32,962 nt of DNA from Chloroflexota bacterium (lineage in GTDB: Bacteria; Chloroflexota; Anaerolineae; UBA1429), in the NCBI GenBank assembly GCA_019873625.1, contig JAIOAW010000028.1, forward strand, positions 1 to 32,962. Reading direction: 5' to 3'. The notes beneath the pieces were generated by a model. The model made no database searches, was not told where the DNA came from, and was given only the letters and a program-made list of their open reading frames with translations. The translations under genes and the position numbers were made by a program. Shown here piece by piece: positions 23,383 to 31,479 of the stretch; position 1 is the stretch's first letter; the number at the start of each line of letters is the position of its first letter.

Positions 23383-26300
23383 ATGCGCACCAAGATCAGC
23401 GTGTTCTGCGAGCAGATCATCGAAGTGGGTTGGCTGTTTGCGCTGATCATCACCCCGCTCTTTTTCAACATCTTTTCCAGCCGCGTCTTTGAGCCAGATA
23501 AACTCGCCCTCCTGAGGACGATTGCCTCCGTTCTCGCCGTTGCCTGGGTCGTCAAAACCGTAGAGACCTTTCGCGGCCTTCCCCAAGCGAACGCGCGCGA
23601 GGCGTTTTTAGCCTGGCTCAAACGGCCGCTAAGCGTGCCCATCCTCCTGACCGTCTTGGCCTATCTCGTCGCCACCGCCGCCTCCATCGCCCCCCGCATC
23701 AGCCTATGGGGGTCTTATCAGCGCTTGCAGGGCACCTATACAACCCTCAGTTACCTGGTGATTTGCGGCCTCCTCTTGGAGGGCCTGCGCACCCGTGCAC
23801 AACTCGAACGCCTCGTCACCGCGGTCATCCTCACGAGCCTGCCCATCGCCCTGTACGGCCTCGTTCAACATCATGCCTTGGACCTCCTCCCTTGGGGCGG
23901 AGATGTTACGAGCCGCGTCGCCTCAAATTTGGGCAACGCCATCTTTGTCTCTGCCTATCTCATTATGGTGATTCCCCTCACGGTGGCGCGTTGGCTTGCC
24001 TTGCAGCGCCGCGCGGTCGAGGATCAACCGCATACATCGCGAGGGTTTATCATCCTTTGTGTGTGGCTCCTGTGGCTGGGGCAGGCGATCGCTTGGTTTG
24101 CCTTGCCGATTGGCCAGGCGATGGCCGTGAACCTCCTGCTCATCGGGCTCCTCGTGCTTTTGGCGCGCTATGCGCGGGCGTCCCTCCGCCGGTTCGCCTT
24201 GATGGGGGTCTATGCGAGCATCTTGGCCCTCCAGTTGAGTTGCCTCATCTTCAGCCAGAGCCGAGGCCCGCTCCTTGGCCTCTTGGCGGGGCTGTTCTTG
24301 ATGGGGATCCTCTATCTCATCGTCTTTCGGCACCGCCGCGGCGCCCTTTTCCTCGCGCTTCTGGCCCTGGCAGGGCTTTTCTTCCTCGTCCTTTTCAATG
24401 TGCCCAAATCTCCCCTCGAACCTCTACGGCGTGTGCCCTATATCGGCCGCCTGGGGCGCGTGTTAGAGATGGAAAAGGGGTCTGGCCGGGTACGCGTGCT
24501 CATTTGGCAGGGGAATGTCGCGCTCCTCCGTTCGAACCCTCTGCGGATTTTGACGGGCTACGGGCCAGAGGCGATGTATGTGGCCTACAACCGCTTTTAC
24601 CCGCCGGAATTAGGGCACTATGAGGCGCGCAATGCCTCGCCAGATCGCTCGCATAACGAGACGTTTGATGCCCTCATTATGACCGGCCTTCTCGGCTTGG
24701 CGGCCTACCTCGCCCTCTTTGGGGCGCTTTTCTACTGGGGATTAAAGTGGTTGGGCCTGGTGCCCGGCCGTCGCGCGCGGAACCTCCTATGGCTTGCGCT
24801 GATCGGCGGGGGTCTGCTTGGCGTGTTGATTCCGCTCCTCATCACCAAAGGGTGGGTGTTCTTCGGCGTGGGCCTGCCTTTGGGGATGGTGGCCGGCTTG
24901 GGCCTTTATGTGCTGGGCCTGGCGATGCGAGGTGGCTTTGAGCCTTCGCCCTCAGAGGCCACGGCACAGCGAGATTTCTGGGTCCTCCTCGCGATGATGG
25001 GCCTTTTCGGCGCGCTCGTGGCCCATTTCGTCGAGATCAACGTGGGCATCTCCATCGCGGCCACGCGGACCTACCTCTGGGTTTACGCCGCCATCCTCGT
25101 CGTGTTGGGGAGCCGCGGCCTGGCCGAGGAAGCCGCAGCCCCTGCACCCGTGGTGGCCACAGCACCAGGGGCTTCTCGCCCTGCCGCACGCAAACGCCGG
25201 GGCAGGGCCAAGGCGCCCCCCCAAAGCCGCAAGCCAACCGCGCCCCCCGCGCCGAGCAAGGGGTGGGCGGTGGCCCTATGTTCCGGCCTCATCGGCGCCC
25301 TCATCCTGGGGACGATGGCCTACGACTATACCATCAACCCGCGCCTTGAGCGCAACCCGGTGGAGGTGATCATCGGGTCGCTCATCGCCCCGGCCTCGGC
25401 CGATCGGCCCACCAACGCGGCTATGGCGTTGCTGGTGCTCTTTGTATTTGGCGCGCTGACGTACATCTTGCTTGCCGAGCAGGCCGAAACATACCCCGAA
25501 AAGCGCGATGAGGCGGCCTGGTTGGGTTATGTCGCGCTATTTGTGCTCTCTGCGGGGGGCCTGGCGCTCATCTATGCGCTCATTCACGCCTCTCGCCTCA
25601 TCCCTGGGCCGGGCACGGCAGATCTCATCACCGAATACTATGTCTTTATCGCCCTCGTGGGGCTGGCGGCGGCGGGCGCCCTTTATGCTATGCAGGCCAA
25701 GCCGGCCGAGCCGCTCCCGGCGTGGCACGCCCTCGCCGATTTTGCGGCGGTCGTTGTGGTCATCGCCCTCGTTTCGCCGGTAAACATCGGGAGCGTCAAG
25801 GCGGATATCGTTTACAAGCAGGGCCTCAAGTATGATTCCGAACGCAACTGGGATGCGGCTATCCCCTATTACCAGCGCGCCACCGAGATGGCCCCCAAAG
25901 AGGATTACTATTATCTCTTCCTAGGCCGTGCCCTATTGGAGAAGGCCAAGGCTACGCCCGAAGGCCCCGCGCGAGAGACGCAATTCACGCAGGCCATCGC
26001 CGCGCTGGAACGCGCCCGCACCCTAAACCCCCTCAACACGGATCACACGGCGAACCTGGCGCGTGCCTATCGCAGTTGGGCAGACCTCACCACCGACCCC
26101 GCCCTGCGTCAAGCGCGGTTTGAGCAATCCCTCGCCTTTTACCAACGGGCCCTCACGCTCAGCCCGAACAACGCGCAACTGTGGAACGAGCAAGGGTTGG
26201 TCTATTTTATGACGGGCCAATATGACCAAGCGCTGGCCCTTTATGAGCACTCCCTTCGGCTTGACCCCGAATTTGCCCAGACTTATCTCCTCTTGGGCGA

Positions 26301-26640
26301 TGTGTACTTTGAGCAGAAGGCCTGGGATCGCGCCATCGAGGCCTATAGCCAAGCCGTGGCTTTGGAGAAAAAGGCGACGTATGCCTGGAGCCGTATGGCC
26401 TATGCCTATGTGCAATTGGGCGATCTTCAGAAAGGCATCGAGGCGAACCTGAAGGTGTTGAACGATGTGCCCGATGATTATGTGACCTTAGGGAACCTGG
26501 CCTATTTGTATGACCAGGTCGGCCGCCCGGCAGATGCCCTGCCCTATGCGGAAAAGGCCCTTGCCGTAGCCCCCGCGCAAGATAAGGCCCGTTGGGAATC
26601 CCTTGTCGAGGCGCTCAAGGCCAAACTTCAAAAGGGGTAA
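23383..26640 (+). CDS. O-antigen ligase/polymerase-like membrane protein with C-terminal TPRs
   Basis: This 1085-residue protein combines two parts. Residues about 15-580 form a polytopic Wzy_C/O-antigen-ligase-type region: many membrane helices, SQSRGP (291-296), and a large periplasm-facing loop (about 340-425) ending in PDRSHNETFDALIMTGLLGL (420-439), the usual ligase signature with H424. A basic, Pro/Ala-rich linker (about 582-626) leads to a second membrane block (about 627-800). Tetratricopeptide repeats run from about 806 to 1075, e.g. AIPYYQRATEMAP and ALALYEHSLRLDPEFAQTYLLLGDVYFEQ. Such proteins join or polymerise lipid-linked glycans; TPRs may bind partners outside the membrane. AAGGAG lies 6 nt before the ATG. 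The WecA-like gene follows after 6 bp. Confidence 0.88.
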   Translation: MRTKISVFCEQIIEVGWLFALIITPLFFNIFSSRVFEPDKLALLRTIASVLAVAWVVKTVETFRGLPQANAREAFLAWLKRPLSVPILLTVLAYLVATAASIAPRISLWGSYQRLQGTYTTLSYLVICGLLLEGLRTRAQLERLVTAVILTSLPIALYGLVQHHALDLLPWGGDVTSRVASNLGNAIFVSAYLIMVIPLTVARWLALQRRAVEDQPHTSRGFIILCVWLLWLGQAIAWFALPIGQAMAVNLLLIGLLVLLARYARASLRRFALMGVYASILALQLSCLIFSQSRGPLLGLLAGLFLMGILYLIVFRHRRGALFLALLALAGLFFLVLFNVPKSPLEPLRRVPYIGRLGRVLEMEKGSGRVRVLIWQGNVALLRSNPLRILTGYGPEAMYVAYNRFYPPELGHYEARNASPDRSHNETFDALIMTGLLGLAAYLALFGALFYWGLKWLGLVPGRRARNLLWLALIGGGLLGVLIPLLITKGWVFFGVGLPLGMVAGLGLYVLGLAMRGGFEPSPSEATAQRDFWVLLAMMGLFGALVAHFVEINVGISIAATRTYLWVYAAILVVLGSRGLAEEAAAPAPVVATAPGASRPAARKRRGRAKAPPQSRKPTAPPAPSKGWAVALCSGLIGALILGTMAYDYTINPRLERNPVEVIIGSLIAPASADRPTNAAMALLVLFVFGALTYILLAEQAETYPEKRDEAAWLGYVALFVLSAGGLALIYALIHASRLIPGPGTADLITEYYVFIALVGLAAAGALYAMQAKPAEPLPAWHALADFAAVVVVIALVSPVNIGSVKADIVYKQGLKYDSERNWDAAIPYYQRATEMAPKEDYYYLFLGRALLEKAKATPEGPARETQFTQAIAALERARTLNPLNTDHTANLARAYRSWADLTTDPALRQARFEQSLAFYQRALTLSPNNAQLWNEQGLVYFMTGQYDQALALYEHSLRLDPEFAQTYLLLGDVYFEQKAWDRAIEAYSQAVALEKKATYAWSRMAYAYVQLGDLQKGIEANLKVLNDVPDDYVTLGNLAYLYDQVGRPADALPYAEKALAVAPAQDKARWESLVEALKAKLQKG

Positions 26641-26646
26641 AGAGAG

Positions 26647-27702
26647 ATGATCATCCAATATCTCCTCCTTTTGTTGAGCGCGTTCCTCCTGGCCGCCTCG
26701 TTCACACCCCTGATGCGCCGCTGGGCGGTGCATTTGGGTATTGTGGATCGGCCGGCAGCGCGCAAAATCCATACGCGCCCCATCCCTTTGATGGGCGGCG
26801 TGGCCATCTATCTGGCCTTCGTCCTCAGCCTCGCCCTGTTGGGGAATCGCTTTTACGTGCGGGAGGTGGCGGGCATCTTTATCGGGGCGACGTTGTGCTC
26901 GCTGACCGGCTTGTTGGATGATCGCAAACCCCTCACGCCGCTTGCTAAATCCGGCGTGCAGGTGGCGGCTGCGGGCATCCTCATCGCCTCTGGGGTGCGC
27001 GTGCAGTTGAGCGTGCCGACGGCCGTCAACATCGGTCTATCCCTCCTATGGATTGTGGGCATCACGAACGCCACGAACCTGCTCGATAATATGGATGGCC
27101 TGGCCGCCGGCGTGGGCGTTACGGCCTCGGCCTTCTTTTTGCTATTGGCCGCAATGAACCGCCAATACCTCGTGGGGGCGCTGGCTGCCAGCCTGCTGGG
27201 GGCCTGTGTGGGGTTCCTCCTCTATAACGCCAACCCAGCGAGCATCTTTATGGGAGATAGCGGCAGCCAATTCCTCGGTTTTATGTTGGCCGCTGTCGGC
27301 ATCAAACTCCGCTTCCCGGCGAACGTGAACTTTGTTACGTGGATGGTGCCCGTGCTCGTGTTGGGGCTGCCCATCTTTGACACGACCCTGGTGACCATCA
27401 GCCGGCTCCGCCGTGGGTTGAACCCGTTCACCACCCCCGGCAAAGATCACCTCTCGCACCGTTTGGTCAAACTCGGCTACACCCAGCGCGAGGCGGTGCT
27501 GATCATCCACCTCATCTGCTGTGCATTGGGCGTCATCGCCATATACGTGATGCAGGCCACCATCCTCGAGGGGTATATCCTCGGCGGGCTTGTGGCCCTC
27601 ATCGGCCTGGGCGCCATCATCTGGCTGGAACGCGTCGCCCCCGCGGGGCTTGGGCAAAGCCCTGCTACTTCACCCGATGCCGTTCACACCGATACCACGT
27701 GA
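26647..27702 (+). CDS. WecA/TagO-like polyprenyl-phosphate sugar-1-phosphate transferase
   Basis: Enzymes of this family start lipid-linked glycan assembly by transferring HexNAc-1-phosphate from UDP-sugar to undecaprenyl phosphate. The 351-residue polytopic product has the family motifs: [13 protein letters not shown] (39-51), the metal-binding LLDD (89-92), [15 protein letters not shown] (141-155), FMGDSGS (201-207) and GKDHLSHRL (265-273). The last resembles the WecA/TagO HxxH loop rather than the MraY peptidoglycan branch. About ten membrane helices can be counted. It lies 6 bp after the O-antigen-ligase-like gene. Together with the GT4 enzyme this gives a start-elongate-ligate set for an envelope glycan. 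The exact sugar is not known. Confidence 0.92.
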   Translation: MIIQYLLLLLSAFLLAASFTPLMRRWAVHLGIVDRPAARKIHTRPIPLMGGVAIYLAFVLSLALLGNRFYVREVAGIFIGATLCSLTGLLDDRKPLTPLAKSGVQVAAAGILIASGVRVQLSVPTAVNIGLSLLWIVGITNATNLLDNMDGLAAGVGVTASAFFLLLAAMNRQYLVGALAASLLGACVGFLLYNANPASIFMGDSGSQFLGFMLAAVGIKLRFPANVNFVTWMVPVLVLGLPIFDTTLVTISRLRRGLNPFTTPGKDHLSHRLVKLGYTQREAVLIIHLICCALGVIAIYVMQATILEGYILGGLVALIGLGAIIWLERVAPAGLGQSPATSPDAVHTDTT

Positions 27703-27714
27703 GGTAAAAGACGT

Positions 27715-28023
27715 ATGGCCAAAAAGCGCGAAAAGATCAAACGCCGCAGAGTGGTAACCCGCGCCCGGCGCGGCACGCGCGCCGAACGCGCCGCACGGCC
27801 GCCCCGCCCATCGGCCGGGCGCCCCCAAGAGGAAAAGGCCTCGGCGCGAGACATCTGGATTGCGGGCGGGGCGATCGTCCTCATCATCGTCGCCTTGGTG
27901 ATCCTTTACCAAGTGAGCGTCAAGCACCCCCGGCAAAAGGCCCAACCGGTGCTCCTGCCCTCGCCGGGCATCACCCTCCTGGCCACGCCGGAGGGCACCC
28001 CTTCGCCCACGCCACAACAGTAG
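27715..28023 (+). CDS. Short basic single-pass membrane protein, in frame with the cyclophilin
   Basis: The 102-residue product has a strongly basic N-terminus (residues 1-40, rich in K and R), one membrane helix (about 46-66, DIWIAGGAIVLIIVALVILY) and a short Pro/Ser/Thr-rich outer segment ending TPSPTPQQ. Positive-inside charge predicts an inward N-terminus and outward C-terminus. It ends at TAG, and the next gene is in the same frame 12 bp later. The arrangement looks like the membrane-anchor half of a secreted peptidyl-prolyl isomerase separated from its catalytic half. GAGGTAAAAG precedes the ATG, and the gene is 12 bp after the WecA-like gene. I do not recognise the protein on its own. 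Confidence 0.75.
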   Translation: MAKKREKIKRRRVVTRARRGTRAERAARPPRPSAGRPQEEKASARDIWIAGGAIVLIIVALVILYQVSVKHPRQKAQPVLLPSPGITLLATPEGTPSPTPQQ

Positions 28024-28038
28024 GAGCAAGGCCCGATG
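28021..28038 (+). promoter_or_regulatory. Shine-Dalgarno overlapping the upstream TAG stop
   Basis: TAGGAG spans the amber stop of the anchor gene and forms AGGAG (28022-28026), with 9 nt to the cyclophilin ATG (28036). The ATG is in frame with the anchor gene. The site decides the cyclophilin start and suggests coupled reinitiation; readthrough of TAG would give one 276-residue fusion. Confidence 0.65.
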
Positions 28039-28545
28039 CGCTGGTCAGAACTGCCCCCTATGGAGATAGACCCCACAAAGGAATATGAGGCCCTTATCCG
28101 GACGGCGCGAGGCGTCATCCGCGTCAAACTCTTGGCGCAAGAGGCGCCGCGCACGGTGAACAATTTCGTCTTTCTTGCCAGACAAGGCTTCTATGACGGT
28201 GTAACCTTTCACCGGGTCATCCCTGGGTTCGTGGCCCAGGCAGGGGATCCCACCGGTACGGGCACGGGCGGGCCAGGTTACGAGTTCGAGGACGAATTCT
28301 CCCCCGCCCTGCGGCACGATGGGCCGGGGGTCGTTTCGATGGCCAACGCGGGGCCGAACACGAACGGGAGCCAGTTCTTTATCACCTATGTCGCCTTGCC
28401 GCACCTCGATGGGCAGCATACGGTGTTTGGCCGCGTCATCGAGGGGATGAACGTGCTGCGCCGCCTCACGCCGCGCGATCCCTCGCAGAACCCCTTTGCG
28501 CCGCCGGGCGATCGCATCGCCACCATTGAGATCGTCGAACGGTAG
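28036..28545 (+). CDS. Cyclophilin-type peptidyl-prolyl cis-trans isomerase
   Basis: The 169-residue product is a compact cyclophilin that isomerises Xaa-Pro peptide bonds. Active-site features are present: [11 protein letters not shown] (58-68; R60, F65, Q68), the [18 protein letters not shown] loop (70-87), [17 protein letters not shown] (102-118) and [12 protein letters not shown] (121-132, with the family's histidine near 128). Here the enzyme starts at [12 protein letters not shown] and has no signal peptide or anchor of its own. In related bacteria similar domains follow an N-terminal membrane segment; that segment is encoded immediately upstream, in frame but before a TAG. So the enzyme is cytoplasmic unless readthrough occurs. 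The VTT gene starts 4 bp after its stop. Confidence 0.95.
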   Translation: MRWSELPPMEIDPTKEYEALIRTARGVIRVKLLAQEAPRTVNNFVFLARQGFYDGVTFHRVIPGFVAQAGDPTGTGTGGPGYEFEDEFSPALRHDGPGVVSMANAGPNTNGSQFFITYVALPHLDGQHTVFGRVIEGMNVLRRLTPRDPSQNPFAPPGDRIATIEIVER

Positions 28546-28549
28546 TGTG

Positions 28550-29122
28550 ATGGGCACCACCGAAGCACGCGGGTTCCTCTCCTGGTGGCGTCGCTACGGT
28601 ATGCGACTGGCAGCGCTCGCCTTTTCGCTCCTCATCACCGCCCTCATCGTCCTTTTTCGGAATCAACTCCGCGCCCTCGCGCATTATGGCTATTTGGGCA
28701 TCTTTTTGATCAGCGCCCTGGGGAATGCGACGGTCGTTTTCCCCGTGCCGAGTTTGGCCGTCGTCTTTGCGGGCGGGGGTGTACTCAACCCCATCTTGGT
28801 GGGGCTGGTGGCCGGCCTGGGCGAGCCATTGGGCGAATTGACAGGTTACCTGGCGGGGTATGGCGGCGGTGCCGTGGTGGAAAACGGCCTGCGCTTTGCT
28901 GCCATCCGCTCGTGGATGGAACGGCGGGGGTTTTTAACCCTTTTTGTCCTTTCGGCCATCCCCAACCCGCTGTTTGACCTGGCCGGCATCGCTGCAGGAA
29001 TACTGCGCTACCCCATCGGCAAATTCCTCTTAGCGTGCTGGCTGGGGAAGACGGCCAAAGCGCTCATCATCGCCGCTTTGGGGTCCGTGTCACTCAACCT
29101 CCTCGCACCCTGGCTAAGATGA
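28550..29122 (+). CDS. VTT/DedA-like membrane protein
   Basis: The 190-residue product is an integral membrane protein of the VTT (SNARE-associated/DedA) group. Its core is AGLGEPLGELTGYLAGYGGG (about 86-105), the re-entrant loop sequence with conserved acidic and glycine residues, followed by AIPNPLFDLAGIAAG (about 139-153), which resembles the RFxPxxR/PNP region of this family. Membrane segments occur around 18-36, 46-90, 126-150 and 155-185. DedA proteins have been linked to lipid scrambling, proton-driven transport and membrane homeostasis; the role here is not known. Translation probably starts at ATG 28550, 4 bp after the cyclophilin stop, with only a weak Shine-Dalgarno; a GTG lies just before it. 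Confidence 0.82.
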   Translation: MGTTEARGFLSWWRRYGMRLAALAFSLLITALIVLFRNQLRALAHYGYLGIFLISALGNATVVFPVPSLAVVFAGGGVLNPILVGLVAGLGEPLGELTGYLAGYGGGAVVENGLRFAAIRSWMERRGFLTLFVLSAIPNPLFDLAGIAAGILRYPIGKFLLACWLGKTAKALIIAALGSVSLNLLAPWLR

Positions 29123-29137
29123 ATCGCTTGAGAAGGC

Positions 29138-29166
29138 TTGACACGGCGCTTCGGCCCATCTATCCT
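29138..29166 (+). promoter_or_regulatory. Promoter of the lipoprotein gene, apparently leaderless
   Basis: Perfect TTGACA (29138-29143), 17 bp, TATCCT (29161-29166). A start 6-8 bases after the -10 falls at or next to the ATG at 29173. No Shine-Dalgarno is visible, so the mRNA may be leaderless. Confidence 0.6.
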
Positions 29167-29172
29167 TGCGCT

Positions 29173-30183
29173 ATGGCGCCTTTGCGTTTTGCCCCCTCGA
29201 TATGCCCTGGGCGTTTGGCCCACATCCCTTGGCGGTGCGCGGCCGCTTTGGGCTTGCTCCTGGGCGCTTTGCTTTTGGCGGGCTGTGCGCAAGGCCCGCT
29301 CCCACCGACACAACCCCCATCGAGGCCCCCTACGCGGGTGGAGACGCCAGCGCCGCTCGAGTTCCAGTTGGCGCGGCCCATCGGCAGCCAAACCTCTTTA
29401 CAGGCCCAGGCGCCCTTTACGGTTACACTTGAGAACTGCGCGGGCGGTCAGCCGCGCACCCAAACGTTTACGGAGACGCTCTCCCTCCCTCTCGATGGCG
29501 CCGTGCGCCTCCCCAGCCCTCCGGAGGGCCTGCAGGCCGAGGCCGGGGTTATCGCCGCCGCCGCGCGCTCTTTGTATGGCCTGGATCGGGAACGCACCAT
29601 CGAGGAGCGCCTCGAGGCAGTCGCCCCGCCCGCTGGGCGCGCCGTCTATCGCGCCCATTGGGAAGAGGTATGGGATGAAAACACCCTTCAAGTGCACCGA
29701 GGCGAGGAGATCATCGAGACGATTCCGCTGAGCGCGCTCATCGGGGCGCGGCTCGTCACCGAGGCGGTGATCACCGAGACCTGCCCCTCGCGGGGAACGG
29801 GAGGAGCGGGCCTGGCGGGGGACGCCCAGACCGCGGCTGCGCTCGTGCGCGCCTATCTCGAACGGTTGAGCCAAGAGGATTACGAGGGGGCCTACACCCT
29901 CCTTGCGGCCGATTACCGCCGGCGCGTGCCGTTCGACCGCTACCTGGAGGGCTATGAGCCGGTGGCCGAGATCGCGGTAGAAGACGTGCAAACGACGCAC
30001 GTTGAGCCAACCTATGCCGTCGTCGAGGCGCATCTGACGGTGGGCCTGCGCCGCCAAGGCCAAATCGTCTCTGCGCCCTGGCTCGCCACATACTATCTCG
30101 TGCGCCAGATGGGGGGCGACCCTTGGGAGTGGGCCATCGCCGATGTCATTATGCTGCCCACCTCGCCTATGGGTATGCCCTGA
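29173..30183 (+). CDS. Predicted lipoprotein with C-terminal NTF2-like region
   Basis: The 336-residue product has a type II signal peptide: basic N-terminus, hydrophobic stretch (about 23-36) and lipobox LLLAGC with C38 as the lipidated residue. A proline-rich spacer (about 41-60) tethers the mature protein. Residues about 60-200 are of unknown fold with two further cysteines. The last third (about 215-330) begins [32 protein letters not shown], which looks like an NTF2-like/SnoaL cone fold. A frame reaches further upstream into the VTT gene, but ATG 29173 gives the signal peptide and lies exactly at the predicted transcription start. Function unknown. AICAR transformylase follows after 31 bp. 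Confidence 0.75.
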   Translation: MAPLRFAPSICPGRLAHIPWRCAAALGLLLGALLLAGCAQGPLPPTQPPSRPPTRVETPAPLEFQLARPIGSQTSLQAQAPFTVTLENCAGGQPRTQTFTETLSLPLDGAVRLPSPPEGLQAEAGVIAAAARSLYGLDRERTIEERLEAVAPPAGRAVYRAHWEEVWDENTLQVHRGEEIIETIPLSALIGARLVTEAVITETCPSRGTGGAGLAGDAQTAAALVRAYLERLSQEDYEGAYTLLAADYRRRVPFDRYLEGYEPVAEIAVEDVQTTHVEPTYAVVEAHLTVGLRRQGQIVSAPWLATYYLVRQMGGDPWEWAIADVIMLPTSPMGMP

Positions 30184-30214
30184 ACCGACTTTTCGTACCA
30201 AAGGAGGAAGCCCG

Positions 30215-31384
30215 ATGCGAGAGATGCCTTTGCGCTATGGTGTGAACCCCCATCAAAAGCCGGCCAGCGTGTCCATCGAGGGGCGAGATTTGCCCTTTGA
30301 GGTGCTGAACGGCAGCCCCGGTTACATCAACCTGCTCGATGCGCTGAACGGCTGGCAGTTGGTGCGCGAACTCAAGCAGGCCCTAGGCCTGCCAGCGGCC
30401 GCCTCGTTCAAGCACGTCAGCCCAGCGGGGGCCGCCGTCGCCATTCCGTTGAGCGCAGAGGAGGCCAAGGCCTGCTTTGTGGACGATATGGACCTCTCGC
30501 CCTTGGCTACGGCCTACGCCCGCGCGCGGGGGGCCGATCGCATGTCATCCTTTGGAGATTGGGTGGCCTTGAGCGACCCTTGCGATGTGCCCACAGCGCG
30601 CTTGATCAACCGCGAGGTGTCCGATGGGGTCATCGCGCCCGACTACGAACCGGAGGCCTTGGCCATCCTCCAGCGCAAGCGCGAGGGGACGTATCGCGTC
30701 TTGCGGATTGACCCGACCTATGAGCCGCCGGAGATGGAATCTCGCCAGGTGTTCGGCGTTACACTGCATCAGCGCCGTAATGACGCGCTCATCAGCCCCG
30801 CGCTCTTTACGAACATCGTCACCGAGAACCGCGAACTTGGCCCTACGGCCATCCGCGACCTCATCGTGGCCACGTTGACCATCAAGTACACCCAGTCAAA
30901 CTCGGTCTGTTTGGCTTACAATGGCCAGGTAACGGGCAACGGGGCCGGCCAGCAATCCCGCGTGCACTGCACGCGGCTGGCCGCTGGCAAGTCAGACCTG
31001 TGGTTCCTGCGCCAGCACCCGGCGGTGTTCGCTATGCGTTTTCGCAAGGGGGTGCCCCGTGCGACACGAAACAACGCCATTGACGTGTACTTTATGGAAG
31101 ACGTGTCGGATGCGGAACAGGCCGCGTGGGAAAGCGTCTTCGAGGTGGTGCCCAAACGGCTCACCCGCGAGGAAAAACGCGCTTGGCTCGATCGCGTTCG
31201 CGGTGTGGCCCTGAGTTCCGATGCCTTCTTCCCCTTCCGGGATTCGATTGACCGCGCCTCGCGAAGCGGTGTATCCTACGTGGCCCAGCCGGGCGGTTCG
31301 GTGAACGATGCCGAGGTCATCCAGGCCTGCAACGATTACGGCATAGTGATGTGCCTGACGAACCTGCGCCTCTTTCACCACTGA
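30215..31384 (+). CDS. Stand-alone AICAR transformylase (PurH C-terminal domain)
   Basis: The enzyme transfers a formyl group from 10-formyl-tetrahydrofolate to AICAR, the penultimate step of purine synthesis. The 389-residue product corresponds only to the C-terminal part of the bifunctional PurH (about 510-530 residues); the N-terminal IMP cyclohydrolase domain is absent. Family signatures are [11 protein letters not shown] (7-17), the catalytic [11 protein letters not shown] with K66 and H67, [29 protein letters not shown] and the C-terminal [11 protein letters not shown] and ACNDYGI segments. Single-domain versions are known in several bacterial lineages. AAAGGAGGA lies 5-7 nt before the ATG at 30215; a longer frame upstream overlaps the lipoprotein gene. 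A strong hairpin follows. IMP cyclohydrolase must be encoded elsewhere. Confidence 0.93.
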   Translation: MREMPLRYGVNPHQKPASVSIEGRDLPFEVLNGSPGYINLLDALNGWQLVRELKQALGLPAAASFKHVSPAGAAVAIPLSAEEAKACFVDDMDLSPLATAYARARGADRMSSFGDWVALSDPCDVPTARLINREVSDGVIAPDYEPEALAILQRKREGTYRVLRIDPTYEPPEMESRQVFGVTLHQRRNDALISPALFTNIVTENRELGPTAIRDLIVATLTIKYTQSNSVCLAYNGQVTGNGAGQQSRVHCTRLAAGKSDLWFLRQHPAVFAMRFRKGVPRATRNNAIDVYFMEDVSDAEQAAWESVFEVVPKRLTREEKRAWLDRVRGVALSSDAFFPFRDSIDRASRSGVSYVAQPGGSVNDAEVIQACNDYGIVMCLTNLRLFHH

Positions 31385-31394
31385 GAGGGACGAA

Positions 31395-31433
31395 AGGGCG
31401 GGCGCTTCTGCAAAAGGCGCCCGCCCTCAATTT
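31395..31433. terminator. Terminator between AICAR transformylase and hflX
   Basis: AGGGCGGGCGC (31395-31405) pairs perfectly with GCGCCCGCCCT (31417-31427), with an 11-nt loop. Plus-strand tail CAATTTCCC, minus-strand tail TTCGTC. The hairpin lies between convergent genes and may serve both. Confidence 0.75.
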
Positions 31434-31479
31434 CCCAAAGGTTATCCCAAATATCCCAAATGGGCGCTAGGCCCTAGCG
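31431..31479. repeat. Short TCCCAAA repeats and a 15-bp palindrome at the hflX end
   Basis: TCCCAAA occurs three times within 30 bp (31432-31460); the last two copies are parts of a tandem TATCCCAAA. A perfect palindrome CGCTAGG-C-CCTAGCG (31465-31479) overlaps the hflX stop codon. No function can be assigned. Confidence 0.45.
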
